Shown here piece by piece: positions 17,735 through 26,652 of a DNA stretch of 64,000 nucleotides. The stretch is from Thermodesulfobacteriota bacterium (GTDB lineage Bacteria > Desulfobacterota > Desulfobacteria > Desulfobacterales > Desulfosudaceae), in the NCBI GenBank assembly GCA_040753795.1, contig JBFMDX010000004.1, forward strand, positions 269,331 to 333,330. Direction: 5' to 3'. The position numbers and the translations under genes are program-made. The notes under the pieces are model-generated. The model was given only the letters and a program-made list of their open reading frames with translations, searched no databases and had not been told where the DNA came from. Each line of letters opens with the position of its first letter. The stretch's first letter is position 1.

Positions 17735-18190
17735 CTATTCGTCGGCCAGCGCTTTCTTGATATCCAGTATTCCGATCAGGTGCTTATCGGTTTTCAGAAC
17801 GCCGGAGAAGTATGTTCCCTGGACGCCGCCGAGATTCGCCGGCGCGGGATCAATATTTTCAGGTTTTGCGGACAATACCTCGCTGACTTCATCCACCATA
17901 ATGCCGACCAGTTCCTCTTCAAAATGGACAATAATGTTACGGCTGTTTTTCCCCCGGGTCAGCGGGGAGAGCCCCAGCTTTTTCCCAAGATCGAGAATGG
18001 TAACGATCATTCCCCGCAGATTCAGAACGCCCACGACATAGTCCGGCGCCTTTGGAACCCAGGTCAAACTGTTGGTCTGCTTGTTGATTTCCTGGATATC
18101 CGTTATATCGATTCCGCACAAGGAACTTCCAATATAAAACGTAACCAGCTCGGTCAAATTTTTCTGTTTGATGGCGGCTGTTGACTGCAT
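17735..18190 (-). CDS. cheW: Chemotaxis coupling protein CheW
   Basis: This 151-residue protein is a single CheW beta-barrel domain, with the typical YIGSSLCGIDITDIQEI near the start, the conserved GVLNLRGMIVTILDLGKKLGL core, and IMVDEVSEVL. CheW bridges receptors and CheA. It lies 39 bases downstream of cheA and upstream of cheB, all on the minus strand, so it is part of the same signalling operon. Confidence 0.93.
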   Translation of the reverse strand: MQSTAAIKQKNLTELVTFYIGSSLCGIDITDIQEINKQTNSLTWVPKAPDYVVGVLNLRGMIVTILDLGKKLGLSPLTRGKNSRNIIVHFEEELVGIMVDEVSEVLSAKPENIDPAPANLGGVQGTYFSGVLKTDKHLIGILDIKKALADE

Positions 18191-18229
18191 GGCGCTTTCC
18201 TTTGTCTGATAAAACGGTTTCCGCGATCG

Positions 18230-21200
18230 TCAGGGCCTGGTTTTTTCCAGATGTCGCTTCACCGTGTCGAGGAGTTTGCCTCTGTCCATTTTTATCTGAT
18301 AATCATTTATGCCGACCTGTTTTCCTCTGACGATATCGGCTTCACCCGCCAGGGAGGTGAGCGCGATGACGGTAAAATGTTTTAACCGGTCGTCGCTTCT
18401 GATTTTTTCCGTCAATTCAAAACCGTTCATTTTCGGCATTTCCAGATCGGTGATGATAAGATCGATATCTCGGTACTCCTTGGTTAGAACCGACCAGGCC
18501 TCCTGACCGTTTTTGGCTTCGATCACCCGGTATCCCCCATCCTCCAGAAAGCCCTTCACCTGTCGCCGGAAAAAGTCCGAATCCTCCGCAAACAGCAGCG
18601 TGCCGCCTCTGCTGCCGCTAACGCCGCCGGTTGCAGCCTGTTGTTTCTGGGCCATCTGGCTCATCCAGTCCGGAAAGAGGGTCTTGACCGCTTCAAATAC
18701 ATCAATGATCAGGGTTGTCCGGCCGTTAATGATGGCGGAACCGATAATGCCCGGCTGCTTTAACGCTTTGGAGTCGATATGAATCGGTACTTCGACTGCG
18801 TCAACCGGCGGTATCACCATCAGGCCGATTTCCCGGCCGCCGATGGTAAACACGATAATTTCGAGATCCTGAACCTTGGGAAGCGGTTTTACCGCGGCCA
18901 CCTGATCCATCGAGAAAAGCGGCAGGGCGCCGCCGCGGTACTGAATGATCTGTTTGCCGCCGACATGTTCGATGGCGTCCGTCTTGATGCTTTCGATTCT
19001 CTCCACCAGCCCCAGGGAAACGGCAAACCTTTCCCTGTCATTGTCATTACTGAAGATGAGCAGCGAGGCAACCTCCCGGTCATTCTGAATGGCCTGCGCC
19101 TCTTTCATCTCCACTTCCTCCTTTTTTTCTTTCCGTGAGATGTCCACAATGTTCAGTGTAGCGGAGGCGGCAATCCCGGCGACATCCAGAATCAGGGAAA
19201 CCCTTCCGTCTCCCATGATGGTGGCGCCGGAAAACTCCTGGCATTGTTTCAGATGTCGGCCCAGGGGCTTGACCACGATTTCTTCGGAGTCCAGAAGACG
19301 ATGGACGACCAGTCCGTATTTCATGTCGGCCAGGGAAACAACGGCAATGTTAATGGCGCTGGTGGCGTGAAAACGCCGGTCATCGTTCAATCGGCGGGAA
19401 TGAAATTCAACGGGTTTTTTCGCCTGCCGGTTGTTTTCGTCCGTATCGCTGGAATCACTTTCGTCGTCCAGTGGATTTTTTTTCGAACGCCTGTCGGCTA
19501 TCTTCTGGCGTCGTTCCGCTTGCGGGCTGCCGTTTTGCGGGTCGATATACGTTTTCTCAATCATCAACACATCGGCCAGGTCCACCAGAGGAAGCAGCTT
19601 GCCCCTGAGCCGGACGACCTCCGCGTCCCCCACCTTTTCGATGCGGTTTTTCACCTGGTCGGCGGGAATTCTCAACAGTTCATCCAGATTGACCTGGGGA
19701 ATGGCATATTTCTCGCCGCCGACCAGTACCATCTGGCTGGGGATGATGGCCAGGGTCAACGGCAGCTTGATGATAATGGTGGTATATTTCCCGGGGATGG
19801 ATTCAATATCCATCGAACCGCCCAGCTTGTCGAGGTTGGTTTTGACCACGTCCATGCCGACACCTCGGCCGGACACATCGGTTACTTTTTCGGCGGTGGA
19901 AAAGCCGGGAAGAAGAATGAGTTCCAGCTTTTCTTTTTTGGTCATGGTGCCGGCCTGGCTTTCCGAAATCAGCCCTTTTCGAATCGCGGCTGCCGCGACC
20001 ATGTTGCCGTCAATACCGCTTCCGTCATCCGTAATTTCAACCGAAACCTGTCCGGCTTCATGTAGAGCGGCCAGATGGATTTTGCCGATGGGACTTTTCC
20101 CCAGATTGGCTCTTTTGCCGGCGGGTTCGATGCCGTGGTCCACGGCGTTTCTGATCAGATGGGTCAGGGGATCGCTGATGGCTTCGATAATGGTTTTATC
20201 CAGCTCGACATCCGTTCCCTCAAGGGTGAGTTCCACTTTCTTGCCGAGTCGCTGGGACATGTCGCGGACCAGTCGCGGCAGTTTGTTGAATATATTGCCG
20301 ATGGACTGCATTCGTGTTTTCATGATAACGTCCTGCAGTTCCGACGTGACCATGTTGATTCGCTGGCCGGCCGCGGCAATGGCTTTTTTGTTGCCGCCGG
20401 CAATATTCTGCAGCAGCTGGTTGCGGCTTAACACCATTTCTCCGGCCAGGGTCATCAGACTGTCCAGCAGCTTGACATCCACCCGCAGGGATGTTTGCGC
20501 CTTCGACGGCCTGATGGTGACGTCCCCTTTTTCCATGGTAACGCCATTGTCGCCGGCTGCCTCCAGGGTCTCGCCCGGCTCCTCATCGGCGGACTCCCGT
20601 TCCATGGTCTCGGTATCATTATTGAATGAGGACGCGTCATCCGCTATTGAAGACGCCGTATCCGCCAGCGGGGGTTTCGTTTCGGCCGTATCGTCAGGTT
20701 CCGTCGACGCCATCCTGTTTCTTCCGCCGGTTTCCGGGGGATCAGGCTCATCCGCCTCTCCCCCCCATGCTTCGGCTTCCTCGTCCGAAAGGATCATTTT
20801 CGGTGTTATCTTGCGGACATTTTTTTTGCTGACGTTAAACAGAGCGGGTAGAATGTCCTCACCGATCATCGTTGAATAGAGAATCAGGAAGGGAACCTGG
20901 TTGGGTACCGCGGCGTCCAGGGTTCCCACCCGCTCGATATCGATGGCGGTGTCAATGACATTGCCGCTGGTGGAAATGCTTTTGGTCATATCCATCAGGG
21001 ACTTTTCATGGTCGTGGATGTCCTGAATCAGGTCCCACTTGATGATATACAGTTCCCGTCCGCCTTTGGTGGCTTCATTGAAGTCATAGCGGGTAATGGT
21101 AAAAACGGCCTTTCCGCCTTCTCTGTCAAGAATATGCACCGGCTGGCCGACGCTGGACTTTTTCGCTTCGGGAAGTGAGGCGGTCGTCAGACCGGTCAGG

Positions 21201-21562
21201 GAAACCACCTCCTCGGAAATATCGACTTCCTCGCTTTCCCTGATGTTGTTGATCATGCTGTTTAACTTATCGAAAGCGGATAAAACGATACTGATGATAC
21301 TGGTGTCCGGTATGATTTTCTTTTCCCGGACCAGGCCCAGGACATTTTCGACCTTATGGGCCAGGTCCTTGATGTTGTTTAACCCCATCAGGCCGGCGCC
21401 GCCTTTAATGGAATGAGCGGCGCGGAAGACTTCGTTGACAATTTCCGCGTCCGCCTTGTCACCGGCTTTTTCTATGGCCAGGAGGTTGCTTTCGATATTC
21501 GACATATGTTCGAGGGATTCTTCCACATACATTTTCAGGCTTTCTTCATCCTCGATAATCAT
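18230..21562 (-). CDS. cheA: Hybrid chemotaxis histidine kinase CheA with extra CheW-like and receiver domains
   Basis: This 1110-residue protein is much longer than classical CheA (about 650). It starts with an HPt domain carrying H50 in AAHSIKGGAG, followed by a low-complexity acidic linker (about 270-345). The dimerisation helices and a HATPase domain come next, with HLIRNAVDHG, DDGSGI and GRGVGMDVVK, then a CheW-like regulatory domain, a second CheW-like region (about 830-970), and a C-terminal receiver with FAEDSDFFRR and phospho-aspartate in IITDLEMPKMNG. This resembles FrzE-type hybrids in which the attached receiver replaces or buffers CheY. It is the first gene of the che operon. Between the HATPase and the C-terminus a charged insertion of about 60 residues splits the first CheW-like domain. 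Confidence 0.92.
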   Translation of the reverse strand: MIIEDEESLKMYVEESLEHMSNIESNLLAIEKAGDKADAEIVNEVFRAAHSIKGGAGLMGLNNIKDLAHKVENVLGLVREKKIIPDTSIISIVLSAFDKLNSMINNIRESEEVDISEEVVSLTGLTTASLPEAKKSSVGQPVHILDREGGKAVFTITRYDFNEATKGGRELYIIKWDLIQDIHDHEKSLMDMTKSISTSGNVIDTAIDIERVGTLDAAVPNQVPFLILYSTMIGEDILPALFNVSKKNVRKITPKMILSDEEAEAWGGEADEPDPPETGGRNRMASTEPDDTAETKPPLADTASSIADDASSFNNDTETMERESADEEPGETLEAAGDNGVTMEKGDVTIRPSKAQTSLRVDVKLLDSLMTLAGEMVLSRNQLLQNIAGGNKKAIAAAGQRINMVTSELQDVIMKTRMQSIGNIFNKLPRLVRDMSQRLGKKVELTLEGTDVELDKTIIEAISDPLTHLIRNAVDHGIEPAGKRANLGKSPIGKIHLAALHEAGQVSVEITDDGSGIDGNMVAAAAIRKGLISESQAGTMTKKEKLELILLPGFSTAEKVTDVSGRGVGMDVVKTNLDKLGGSMDIESIPGKYTTIIIKLPLTLAIIPSQMVLVGGEKYAIPQVNLDELLRIPADQVKNRIEKVGDAEVVRLRGKLLPLVDLADVLMIEKTYIDPQNGSPQAERRQKIADRRSKKNPLDDESDSSDTDENNRQAKKPVEFHSRRLNDDRRFHATSAINIAVVSLADMKYGLVVHRLLDSEEIVVKPLGRHLKQCQEFSGATIMGDGRVSLILDVAGIAASATLNIVDISRKEKKEEVEMKEAQAIQNDREVASLLIFSNDNDRERFAVSLGLVERIESIKTDAIEHVGGKQIIQYRGGALPLFSMDQVAAVKPLPKVQDLEIIVFTIGGREIGLMVIPPVDAVEVPIHIDSKALKQPGIIGSAIINGRTTLIIDVFEAVKTLFPDWMSQMAQKQQAATGGVSGSRGGTLLFAEDSDFFRRQVKGFLEDGGYRVIEAKNGQEAWSVLTKEYRDIDLIITDLEMPKMNGFELTEKIRSDDRLKHFTVIALTSLAGEADIVRGKQVGINDYQIKMDRGKLLDTVKRHLEKTRP

Positions 21563-21688
21563 CGTCCGCCTCCGCTAAACGCATCCTTTTGCTGCTTTTT
21601 ATACCCGGGATTCGGGTGCATTAAGAAAAGTCGCCTCAATACGGCATAATTTTTTATTTTAATTATATAAATAAAAAAAAGCAATAAC

Positions 21689-22924
21689 TCAAATGCCATG
21701 GCCCGGTTTGGCTCTTCTGATCAGATCGTTGGGGTGACCGTTCTGTGACAGTGTAACGGTTACCACGGTGTTGGGCTGGGCAAAGTCCAGGGGCGCCCCA
21801 TCGGTATCGTTAATTTGCAGAATGGTGTCGAACCTGATCGGCTGCCGGGGGGAAAGAATTTCCACCGGATCATGGGAAAAGAGTTTGTTCTTGACCTGGA
21901 CGAGGCATTGGCCCGGCCCGGTTTGACGGAGAACTTTGGCGATGACAACTATTTCCGGCTGCGGGTTGATGCCGGCATTACAAACGGCTTCCGGACCGGG
22001 CTTTCCGAAATAGAAATGCGTGGAATACCCGCGGCTGGTAAGGGATGCCAGAGTATGTTTCCAGCGGCTTTTCACCTGAAATTCGCCCGGATTCGAACAG
22101 CAGGCGTCGAGGGCTTCGCGATAGGTGTGAACGACCGCGGCCAGATAATGAATGCTTTTCATCCGGCCTTCAATCTTCAGGGCGGCAATACCGGCGCCGA
22201 TCATTTTATCCAGATGGTCGACCATGCACAGGTCTCTGGAATTAAAAACAAAGGTACCCCTTTCGGTTTCCTCCACCGGCAGGTACTGGCCGGGCCGGTG
22301 TTCTTCGGAAAGAAAATAGCGCGAGCGGCAGGGGTGGCAGCACAAACCCCGGTTGCCGTCCCGCCCGGCCAGAAAGTTGCTGAGCAGGCATCGGCCGGAA
22401 TAGGCGATACAAATCGAACCATGGACAAACGCTTCTATCTCCAGGTCGCAGCCGGAGGTGATTTCCTGTATCTCTTCCAGCGACAGCTCCCGGGCGATGT
22501 TAATCCGGGTGACGCCCTGGCGCTTCCAGAATAGAGCGGCTTTCCGGCTGGTGGTATTGGCCTGGGTGCTGAGATGGATGGGCATGTCCGGCAGGATGTC
22601 CCGCATCATCATCAGAATACCGGGGTCGGCGACAATCACGGCGTCCGGACCTATCCGGCCCAGTTCCTCCAGATACCGGGCAATTTCATCTTCTTCCGCG
22701 GTTCGGGGATAAATATTGCAGGCCACGTAAAGCCGGGCATGGTTTTGTCTCGTGTATGCGGCCGCCCGGGCTATTTCCTCGACGGTAAAATTGTCGGCGG
22801 CATTTCTCAGGGAAAAGCGCTGATCGGACAGATAAACGGCATCGGCGCCATAATCCACGGCTACTTGCAGTTTTTCAAAATTACCGGCCGGCGCCAGCAA
22901 CTCCACTTTGGGGGGGCGAATCAT
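21689..22924 (-). CDS. trhP: Peptidase U32 family protein, TrhP-type tRNA hydroxylation protein
   Basis: 411 residues starting with VELLAPAGNFEKL, the typical U32 opening, followed by a TIM-barrel-like region with YGADAVYL. Conserved cysteines lie in SGRCLLSNF and GLCCHPCRSRY, the pattern seen in YegQ/TrhP, which with TrhO introduces 5-hydroxyuridine at tRNA position 34 using prephenate and an iron-sulfur cluster. FEAFVHG-like segments (EAFVHGSICI) match the U32 signature region. The usual C-terminal domain is present but short. It stands alone, divergent from the GMC cluster. RlhA or another U32 paralogue cannot be excluded from sequence alone. Confidence 0.82.
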   Translation of the reverse strand: MIRPPKVELLAPAGNFEKLQVAVDYGADAVYLSDQRFSLRNAADNFTVEEIARAAAYTRQNHARLYVACNIYPRTAEEDEIARYLEELGRIGPDAVIVADPGILMMMRDILPDMPIHLSTQANTTSRKAALFWKRQGVTRINIARELSLEEIQEITSGCDLEIEAFVHGSICIAYSGRCLLSNFLAGRDGNRGLCCHPCRSRYFLSEEHRPGQYLPVEETERGTFVFNSRDLCMVDHLDKMIGAGIAALKIEGRMKSIHYLAAVVHTYREALDACCSNPGEFQVKSRWKHTLASLTSRGYSTHFYFGKPGPEAVCNAGINPQPEIVVIAKVLRQTGPGQCLVQVKNKLFSHDPVEILSPRQPIRFDTILQINDTDGAPLDFAQPNTVVTVTLSQNGHPNDLIRRAKPGHGI

Positions 22925-23000
22925 GGCGGCTGATTGTATCGGATTTTTGCAGGAGTGAAAATCTTTATCCGTTTTTTACCCCGTCAGGAGCAACCCCATA

Positions 23001-23028
23001 TTGAAAAAAAAGAAAAAAGTTGTAAAAT
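23001..23028 (+). promoter_or_regulatory. Candidate sigma-70 promoter of the GMC cluster
   Basis: TTGAAA at 23001-23006 and TAAAAT at 23023-23028 are each five of six matches to the consensus, separated by 16 bases, in an AT-rich stretch 73 bases ahead of the first gene of the cluster. The poly-A spacer may add curvature. Prediction only. Confidence 0.5.
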
Positions 23029-23100
23029 AATAGAATTTCCTGTCGGCCCGAAAGAAAATTTTTACGATAAGGATATAACCAAGATTCAGGCACTGGGGGC

Positions 23101-23592
23101 GTGATGATCGGTTTTAAACTGGATGAACTCATGACCGGCACCCATCAGTTTACCGATGGCCGGACGGATGCGGGCGTGAAGCGGCCGCTTTTTTTTCACA
23201 TCACCTGGGGCAACAGCAGTCTGGCGCGGTTTTTCAATCCATTTTCCGGTCAGTTTCTGCTGAATGAGGCCAGAGGGGTGATCACCGTGGACGGTCTGGT
23301 GAACAAGGCGGACTGCACCGGAACGCTGCGCCTTCTTTATTTTACGGAAAGGAAAATCCGGTACGACCTGATTTTCAAGGATGACGCCGGCAAAGCCTAT
23401 CGGTATGTCGGTGAAAAAAGAGATATCTGGCCCTGGAATCTTCACCGGACCCATGTGACCTGCTACGGCACGATCACGGACCTTGAAACCGGCCAAACGA
23501 TTTCCGAATCCGTAATTTATTTTCCCTATCGGGAAACCCTGGCCTTCCTGCTGTCGTTCCGTTTGCGTTTTAACGGCGTATTTACCCCATAA
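23101..23592 (+). CDS. Hypothetical beta-rich protein of the GMC cluster
   Basis: 163 residues with either the GTG at 23101 or the ATG at 23104 as start. It reads as a small beta-rich domain: a G-x-I-x-V-x-G strand, KIRYDLIFKD, GKAYRYVGEK, and a C-terminal amphipathic segment (LAFLLSFRLRF). The order of these elements resembles the domain fused to the N-terminus of some bacterial GMC/cholesterol-oxidase-like proteins; this is a comparison from memory and not tested. No signal peptide is seen. It leads a four-gene set with a 145-residue protein, a GMC oxidoreductase and a CrtC/AttH-like protein, so it probably handles the same lipophilic substrate. Confidence 0.7.
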   Translation: MMIGFKLDELMTGTHQFTDGRTDAGVKRPLFFHITWGNSSLARFFNPFSGQFLLNEARGVITVDGLVNKADCTGTLRLLYFTERKIRYDLIFKDDAGKAYRYVGEKRDIWPWNLHRTHVTCYGTITDLETGQTISESVIYFPYRETLAFLLSFRLRFNGVFTP

Positions 23593-23646
23593 TTATTTAA
23601 TGAGGCGTTATGTCCGGTCCTGGTCGGCGGATGTGGTGATAAAAAC

Positions 23647-24084
23647 ATGAAATTTAAAGTACTATCGAATCGCGAGGCCGCCATCCTGGCAGCCGTGGGA
23701 CGCGGTATCATCCCCCCGGGCGGACCGCACTTTGCCATCGGGGCCGGGGATCTCGAAGGGAAATGGCTTCCCCGGGCGGATTACGCCATATTCCGCATGC
23801 CTTTTTTTACCCGTCTGGCCATCCGGATAACGCTGCGGGTAATCGATTACCTTCTGCCCATATATATAATGAAGCGAATCATATCTATCACCCGGCTGGA
23901 CAATGCACGGCTGGAAAATCTGATGGATCGGGCGGAAAAATCCGGCATATTCGGTGCGGCCGCTATGGTTATCGTCAAGGTGCTGATTTTTCCTGCTTTT
24001 TATGGCCTTCCCGAGGCCCAGGCGGCCATCGGCTACAACGCCAGGTTTCCGGTTCCGCCCTATTTCGAATCTCTCAAGGAGTAG
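23647..24084 (+). CDS. Hypothetical protein, probable small partner of the GMC oxidoreductase
   Basis: 145 residues, encoded 20 bases upstream of the GMC oxidoreductase. The helical sequence begins with SNREAAILAAVGRGIIPPGG, which recalls the small gluconate-2-dehydrogenase subunit 3-like partners that accompany some GMC flavoproteins; that relation is inferred from position and character. A hydrophobic stretch (about 50-80) might contact the membrane. The C-terminus ends IGYNARFPVPPYFESL. No catalytic motif is evident. Confidence 0.72.
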   Translation: MKFKVLSNREAAILAAVGRGIIPPGGPHFAIGAGDLEGKWLPRADYAIFRMPFFTRLAIRITLRVIDYLLPIYIMKRIISITRLDNARLENLMDRAEKSGIFGAAAMVIVKVLIFPAFYGLPEAQAAIGYNARFPVPPYFESLKE

Positions 24085-24103
24085 TCCGTAAAAAGATTGA
24101 AAA

Positions 24104-25624
24104 ATGATAAAAGAATTTAATGGGATAGACTCAAACATCACCGTTACGGCGGATGTCTGCGTGATTGGAACCGGCGCGGGCGGCGCGGCCGTGACCAAGG
24201 AACTGGCCGAGAAAGGGTTGTCGGTCGTCGCGCTGGAAGAGGGCAGCCATTTTACGGTTAAAAACTTCAACCAGGATCCCGGCGACATGATGGCCCGGCT
24301 GTACCGGGAAAACGCCATGACCCTGGCCCTGGGGCTGCCGCCGATTTCCATCACCCTGGGCCGCTGCATCGGCGGGACCACCACCGTCAATTCCGCCACC
24401 TGCTTCCGGACCCCGGAAACGGTGGTGGAAAAATGGCGCCGGAAGTATGACTGCGCCGGATTGTCTTATCCGGATCTGGTGTCCTGCTTTGAGCGGGTGG
24501 AAAAAGAGATTAACGTCATGGAGTTGACCGAGGATGTTCTCGGTCAGGGTTACCAGATCGTCAAACGCGGTGCGGAAAAGCTGGGGTTGACGGCCAGGCC
24601 GCTCAAGCACAATGTTCGCGGCTGTGAAGGCGCCGGTGTCTGCCAGTGGGGATGTATCAAGAACGCCAAGCAGTCGGCCGATGTCGCCTATATTCCCAGG
24701 GCTGTTTCCGCCGGGGCCCGGATTTATGCCAATTGCCGGGCAAAAAGAATAATAACCGAATCCGGACGGGTCCTGGGGGTCAAGGGACGGTTCGTGAACC
24801 CGGAAAACGGCCGGGAGACATTTTCCATCCGGGTAAACGCCAGAATCGTCTGTCTGGCCATGGGCACGCTCATTACCCCGGCTTTTCTGTTGAAACAGCG
24901 CCTGGCCAACTCCTCCGGCGAGGTCGGCCGCGGGCTGACGGTTCATCCCTGCGGCCGGGTGGTGGCGGAAATGGACGAGGAGGTCAGGGGCCATCACGGC
25001 GTTTCCCAGGGCGGGATGATCGACGATTTCGCCCATGAAGGAATCATGCTGGAGGGCATTTTCATCCCGCCGGGTGTCATGGCCATGGCCCTGCCGGGCA
25101 TTGGCCAGGCTCACAAGCATCTGGCCCGGCATTACAACAACCTGGCGGCCTTCGGCGTCATGGTCAGCGACACGACCCGGGGACGGGTGTTTCCGCCGGT
25201 ACTGCCCGGTTATGCCTATACCGCCTGGTATTCCATGAATCAGAGAGATGCCGAGCGCCTTAGAAAAGGAATCGGCTACGTGGCCGATATCTTTTTTGCC
25301 GCCGGCGCCCGGCGGGTGTTCACCGGGTGTTTTAAAATGCCGGTCATTCGGACTCCGGAACAACTGGCGCGATTTAAAACCATGCGGATAAGGCCCTGGT
25401 ATTTTGAAGTCATGGCTTTTCATCCGCTGGGAACCTGTCGTATGGGCCATACGCCGGGGAAATCCGTGGTGGATCTGAACCTGGAAACCCATGATGTCAA
25501 GGGACTGTTTATCACCGACGGCAGCGTCTTTCCGTCTTCTCTGGGCGTAAACCCCCAGGTGACTATCATGGCCTTTGCCACTCGGGCGGCTGATTATATC
25601 GCGGCCAATATGGATCGCTATTGA
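24104..25624 (+). CDS. GMC-family FAD-dependent oxidoreductase
   Basis: 506 residues with an N-terminal Rossmann FAD motif VCVIGTGAGGAAV (about 16-28) and the acidic ribose-binding end VALEEG. The GMC N-terminal signature region has GRCIGGTTTVNSATCFR, and the C-terminal active-site region MAFHPLGTCRMG carries the conserved histidine, followed by LFITDGSVFPSSLGVNPQ. A cysteine-rich stretch (CEGAGVCQWGC, about 167-177) matches the class that includes cholesterol-oxidase-like and long-chain alcohol oxidase proteins. It should oxidise an alcohol on a hydrophobic substrate. In an anaerobe the electrons probably go to a carrier rather than O2. No Tat or Sec signal is seen. It lies within the four-gene cluster. 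Confidence 0.9.
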   Translation: MIKEFNGIDSNITVTADVCVIGTGAGGAAVTKELAEKGLSVVALEEGSHFTVKNFNQDPGDMMARLYRENAMTLALGLPPISITLGRCIGGTTTVNSATCFRTPETVVEKWRRKYDCAGLSYPDLVSCFERVEKEINVMELTEDVLGQGYQIVKRGAEKLGLTARPLKHNVRGCEGAGVCQWGCIKNAKQSADVAYIPRAVSAGARIYANCRAKRIITESGRVLGVKGRFVNPENGRETFSIRVNARIVCLAMGTLITPAFLLKQRLANSSGEVGRGLTVHPCGRVVAEMDEEVRGHHGVSQGGMIDDFAHEGIMLEGIFIPPGVMAMALPGIGQAHKHLARHYNNLAAFGVMVSDTTRGRVFPPVLPGYAYTAWYSMNQRDAERLRKGIGYVADIFFAAGARRVFTGCFKMPVIRTPEQLARFKTMRIRPWYFEVMAFHPLGTCRMGHTPGKSVVDLNLETHDVKGLFITDGSVFPSSLGVNPQVTIMAFATRAADYIAANMDRY

Positions 25625-25641
25625 TGATTTCAAAAGGATAA

Positions 25642-26652
25642 ATGATGGGCAAATCAATTCAGGACATGATTGAAAGGGCCAATCACTCCCGTTTTCGCGC
25701 GGAGAAAAAGGGGTTCTATGAAAGTTTTTTCCTGCGGGCCAACCATCCCCGGAAGCCGCAGGCATTCTGGATCCGATATACGGTTTTTGAACCGAGGGAT
25801 CCCGCGGCGCAAACTATCGGTGAGTTGTGGGCCACCTGGTTTGACGGCGATACCGGTCAGCATGTTTCCGTGAAAAGCGAATGGCCGATTTCCCAATGCC
25901 GGTTTGACAAAGACCGGTTTCGCGTGAACGTGGGCGAAGCGGTGCTGGAGGATAAAAGAGCCGCCGGCAAGGCTGGCGCGAAGGATATCATTGAGTGGGA
26001 TCTTGTTCTTTCCGGAGACAGTACACCGTTGTTTCTGCTTCCCCCCGGACTTTATGACACGGGCTTTCCCAAGGCCAAGGCCCTGGTCGGCCTGCCCCTG
26101 GCCGTGTTCAACGGCCGGCTGATCGTGAACGGATCGGTGGTGGACATCCATGGCTGGGTCGGCAGTCAGAACCACAACTGGGGCGTTAAGCACACCGACT
26201 CGTATGCCTGGGGCCAGGTGGCCGGGTTTGACAACAGCGCCGACACTTTTTTTGAACTGGCCACGGCCCGGTTGAAATTCGGACCGGTCTATACCCCCCG
26301 CATGACCCTGATGGTGCTTCGACACCAGGGCCGGGAATATAAGCTGAACAGCATTGCCCAGAGCCTGAAAGCTTTCGGCCGGTTTGATTATTTTAGCTGG
26401 AATTTCAAGTCACGGACCAGGGAGATTCAGATTCAGGGCACGATCGTCGCGGGCAGAAAAGATTTTGTGGGGCTGCGTTATTACAATCCGCCCGGCGGCA
26501 TCAAACACTGCCTGAACACCAAAATCGCGTCCTGCCGGATCACGATTGAAAGCAGCCGGGGAGCTTCGGAAACCCTGGAAACAACATCACGCGCCGCCTT
26601 TGAAATTTTTACCGACGATCATCATGGCCACGGGGTTCCCGTTTACGCCTGA
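25642..26652 (+). CDS. CrtC/AttH-like (lipocalin-related) hypothetical protein
   Basis: 336 residues beginning MMGK, 17 bases after the GMC gene. It is beta-rich with abundant Trp and Gly; the segment GSQNHNWGVKHTDSYAWGQ (about 175-193) matches the HNWG...WG pattern of hydroxyneurosporene-synthase (CrtC) and AttH double-calycin proteins, which bind or hydrate hydrophobic polyenes. No signal peptide is present. Clustering with a GMC oxidoreductase points to modification of a lipid, steroid or terpenoid. The exact chemistry cannot be assigned. Confidence 0.72.
   Translation: MMGKSIQDMIERANHSRFRAEKKGFYESFFLRANHPRKPQAFWIRYTVFEPRDPAAQTIGELWATWFDGDTGQHVSVKSEWPISQCRFDKDRFRVNVGEAVLEDKRAAGKAGAKDIIEWDLVLSGDSTPLFLLPPGLYDTGFPKAKALVGLPLAVFNGRLIVNGSVVDIHGWVGSQNHNWGVKHTDSYAWGQVAGFDNSADTFFELATARLKFGPVYTPRMTLMVLRHQGREYKLNSIAQSLKAFGRFDYFSWNFKSRTREIQIQGTIVAGRKDFVGLRYYNPPGGIKHCLNTKIASCRITIESSRGASETLETTSRAAFEIFTDDHHGHGVPVYA

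Noticed and set aside
19431..20879. Plus-strand open frame of 482 codons opposite cheA
   Set aside because: Serine-rich, low-complexity translation that mirrors cheA codons; no domain pattern.
24131..25765. Long minus-strand open frame (over 500 codons) opposite the GMC oxidoreductase gene
   Set aside because: It is the antisense shadow of a GC-rich gene with clear FAD and GMC motifs on the plus strand, and has no recognisable domain or ribosome binding site.
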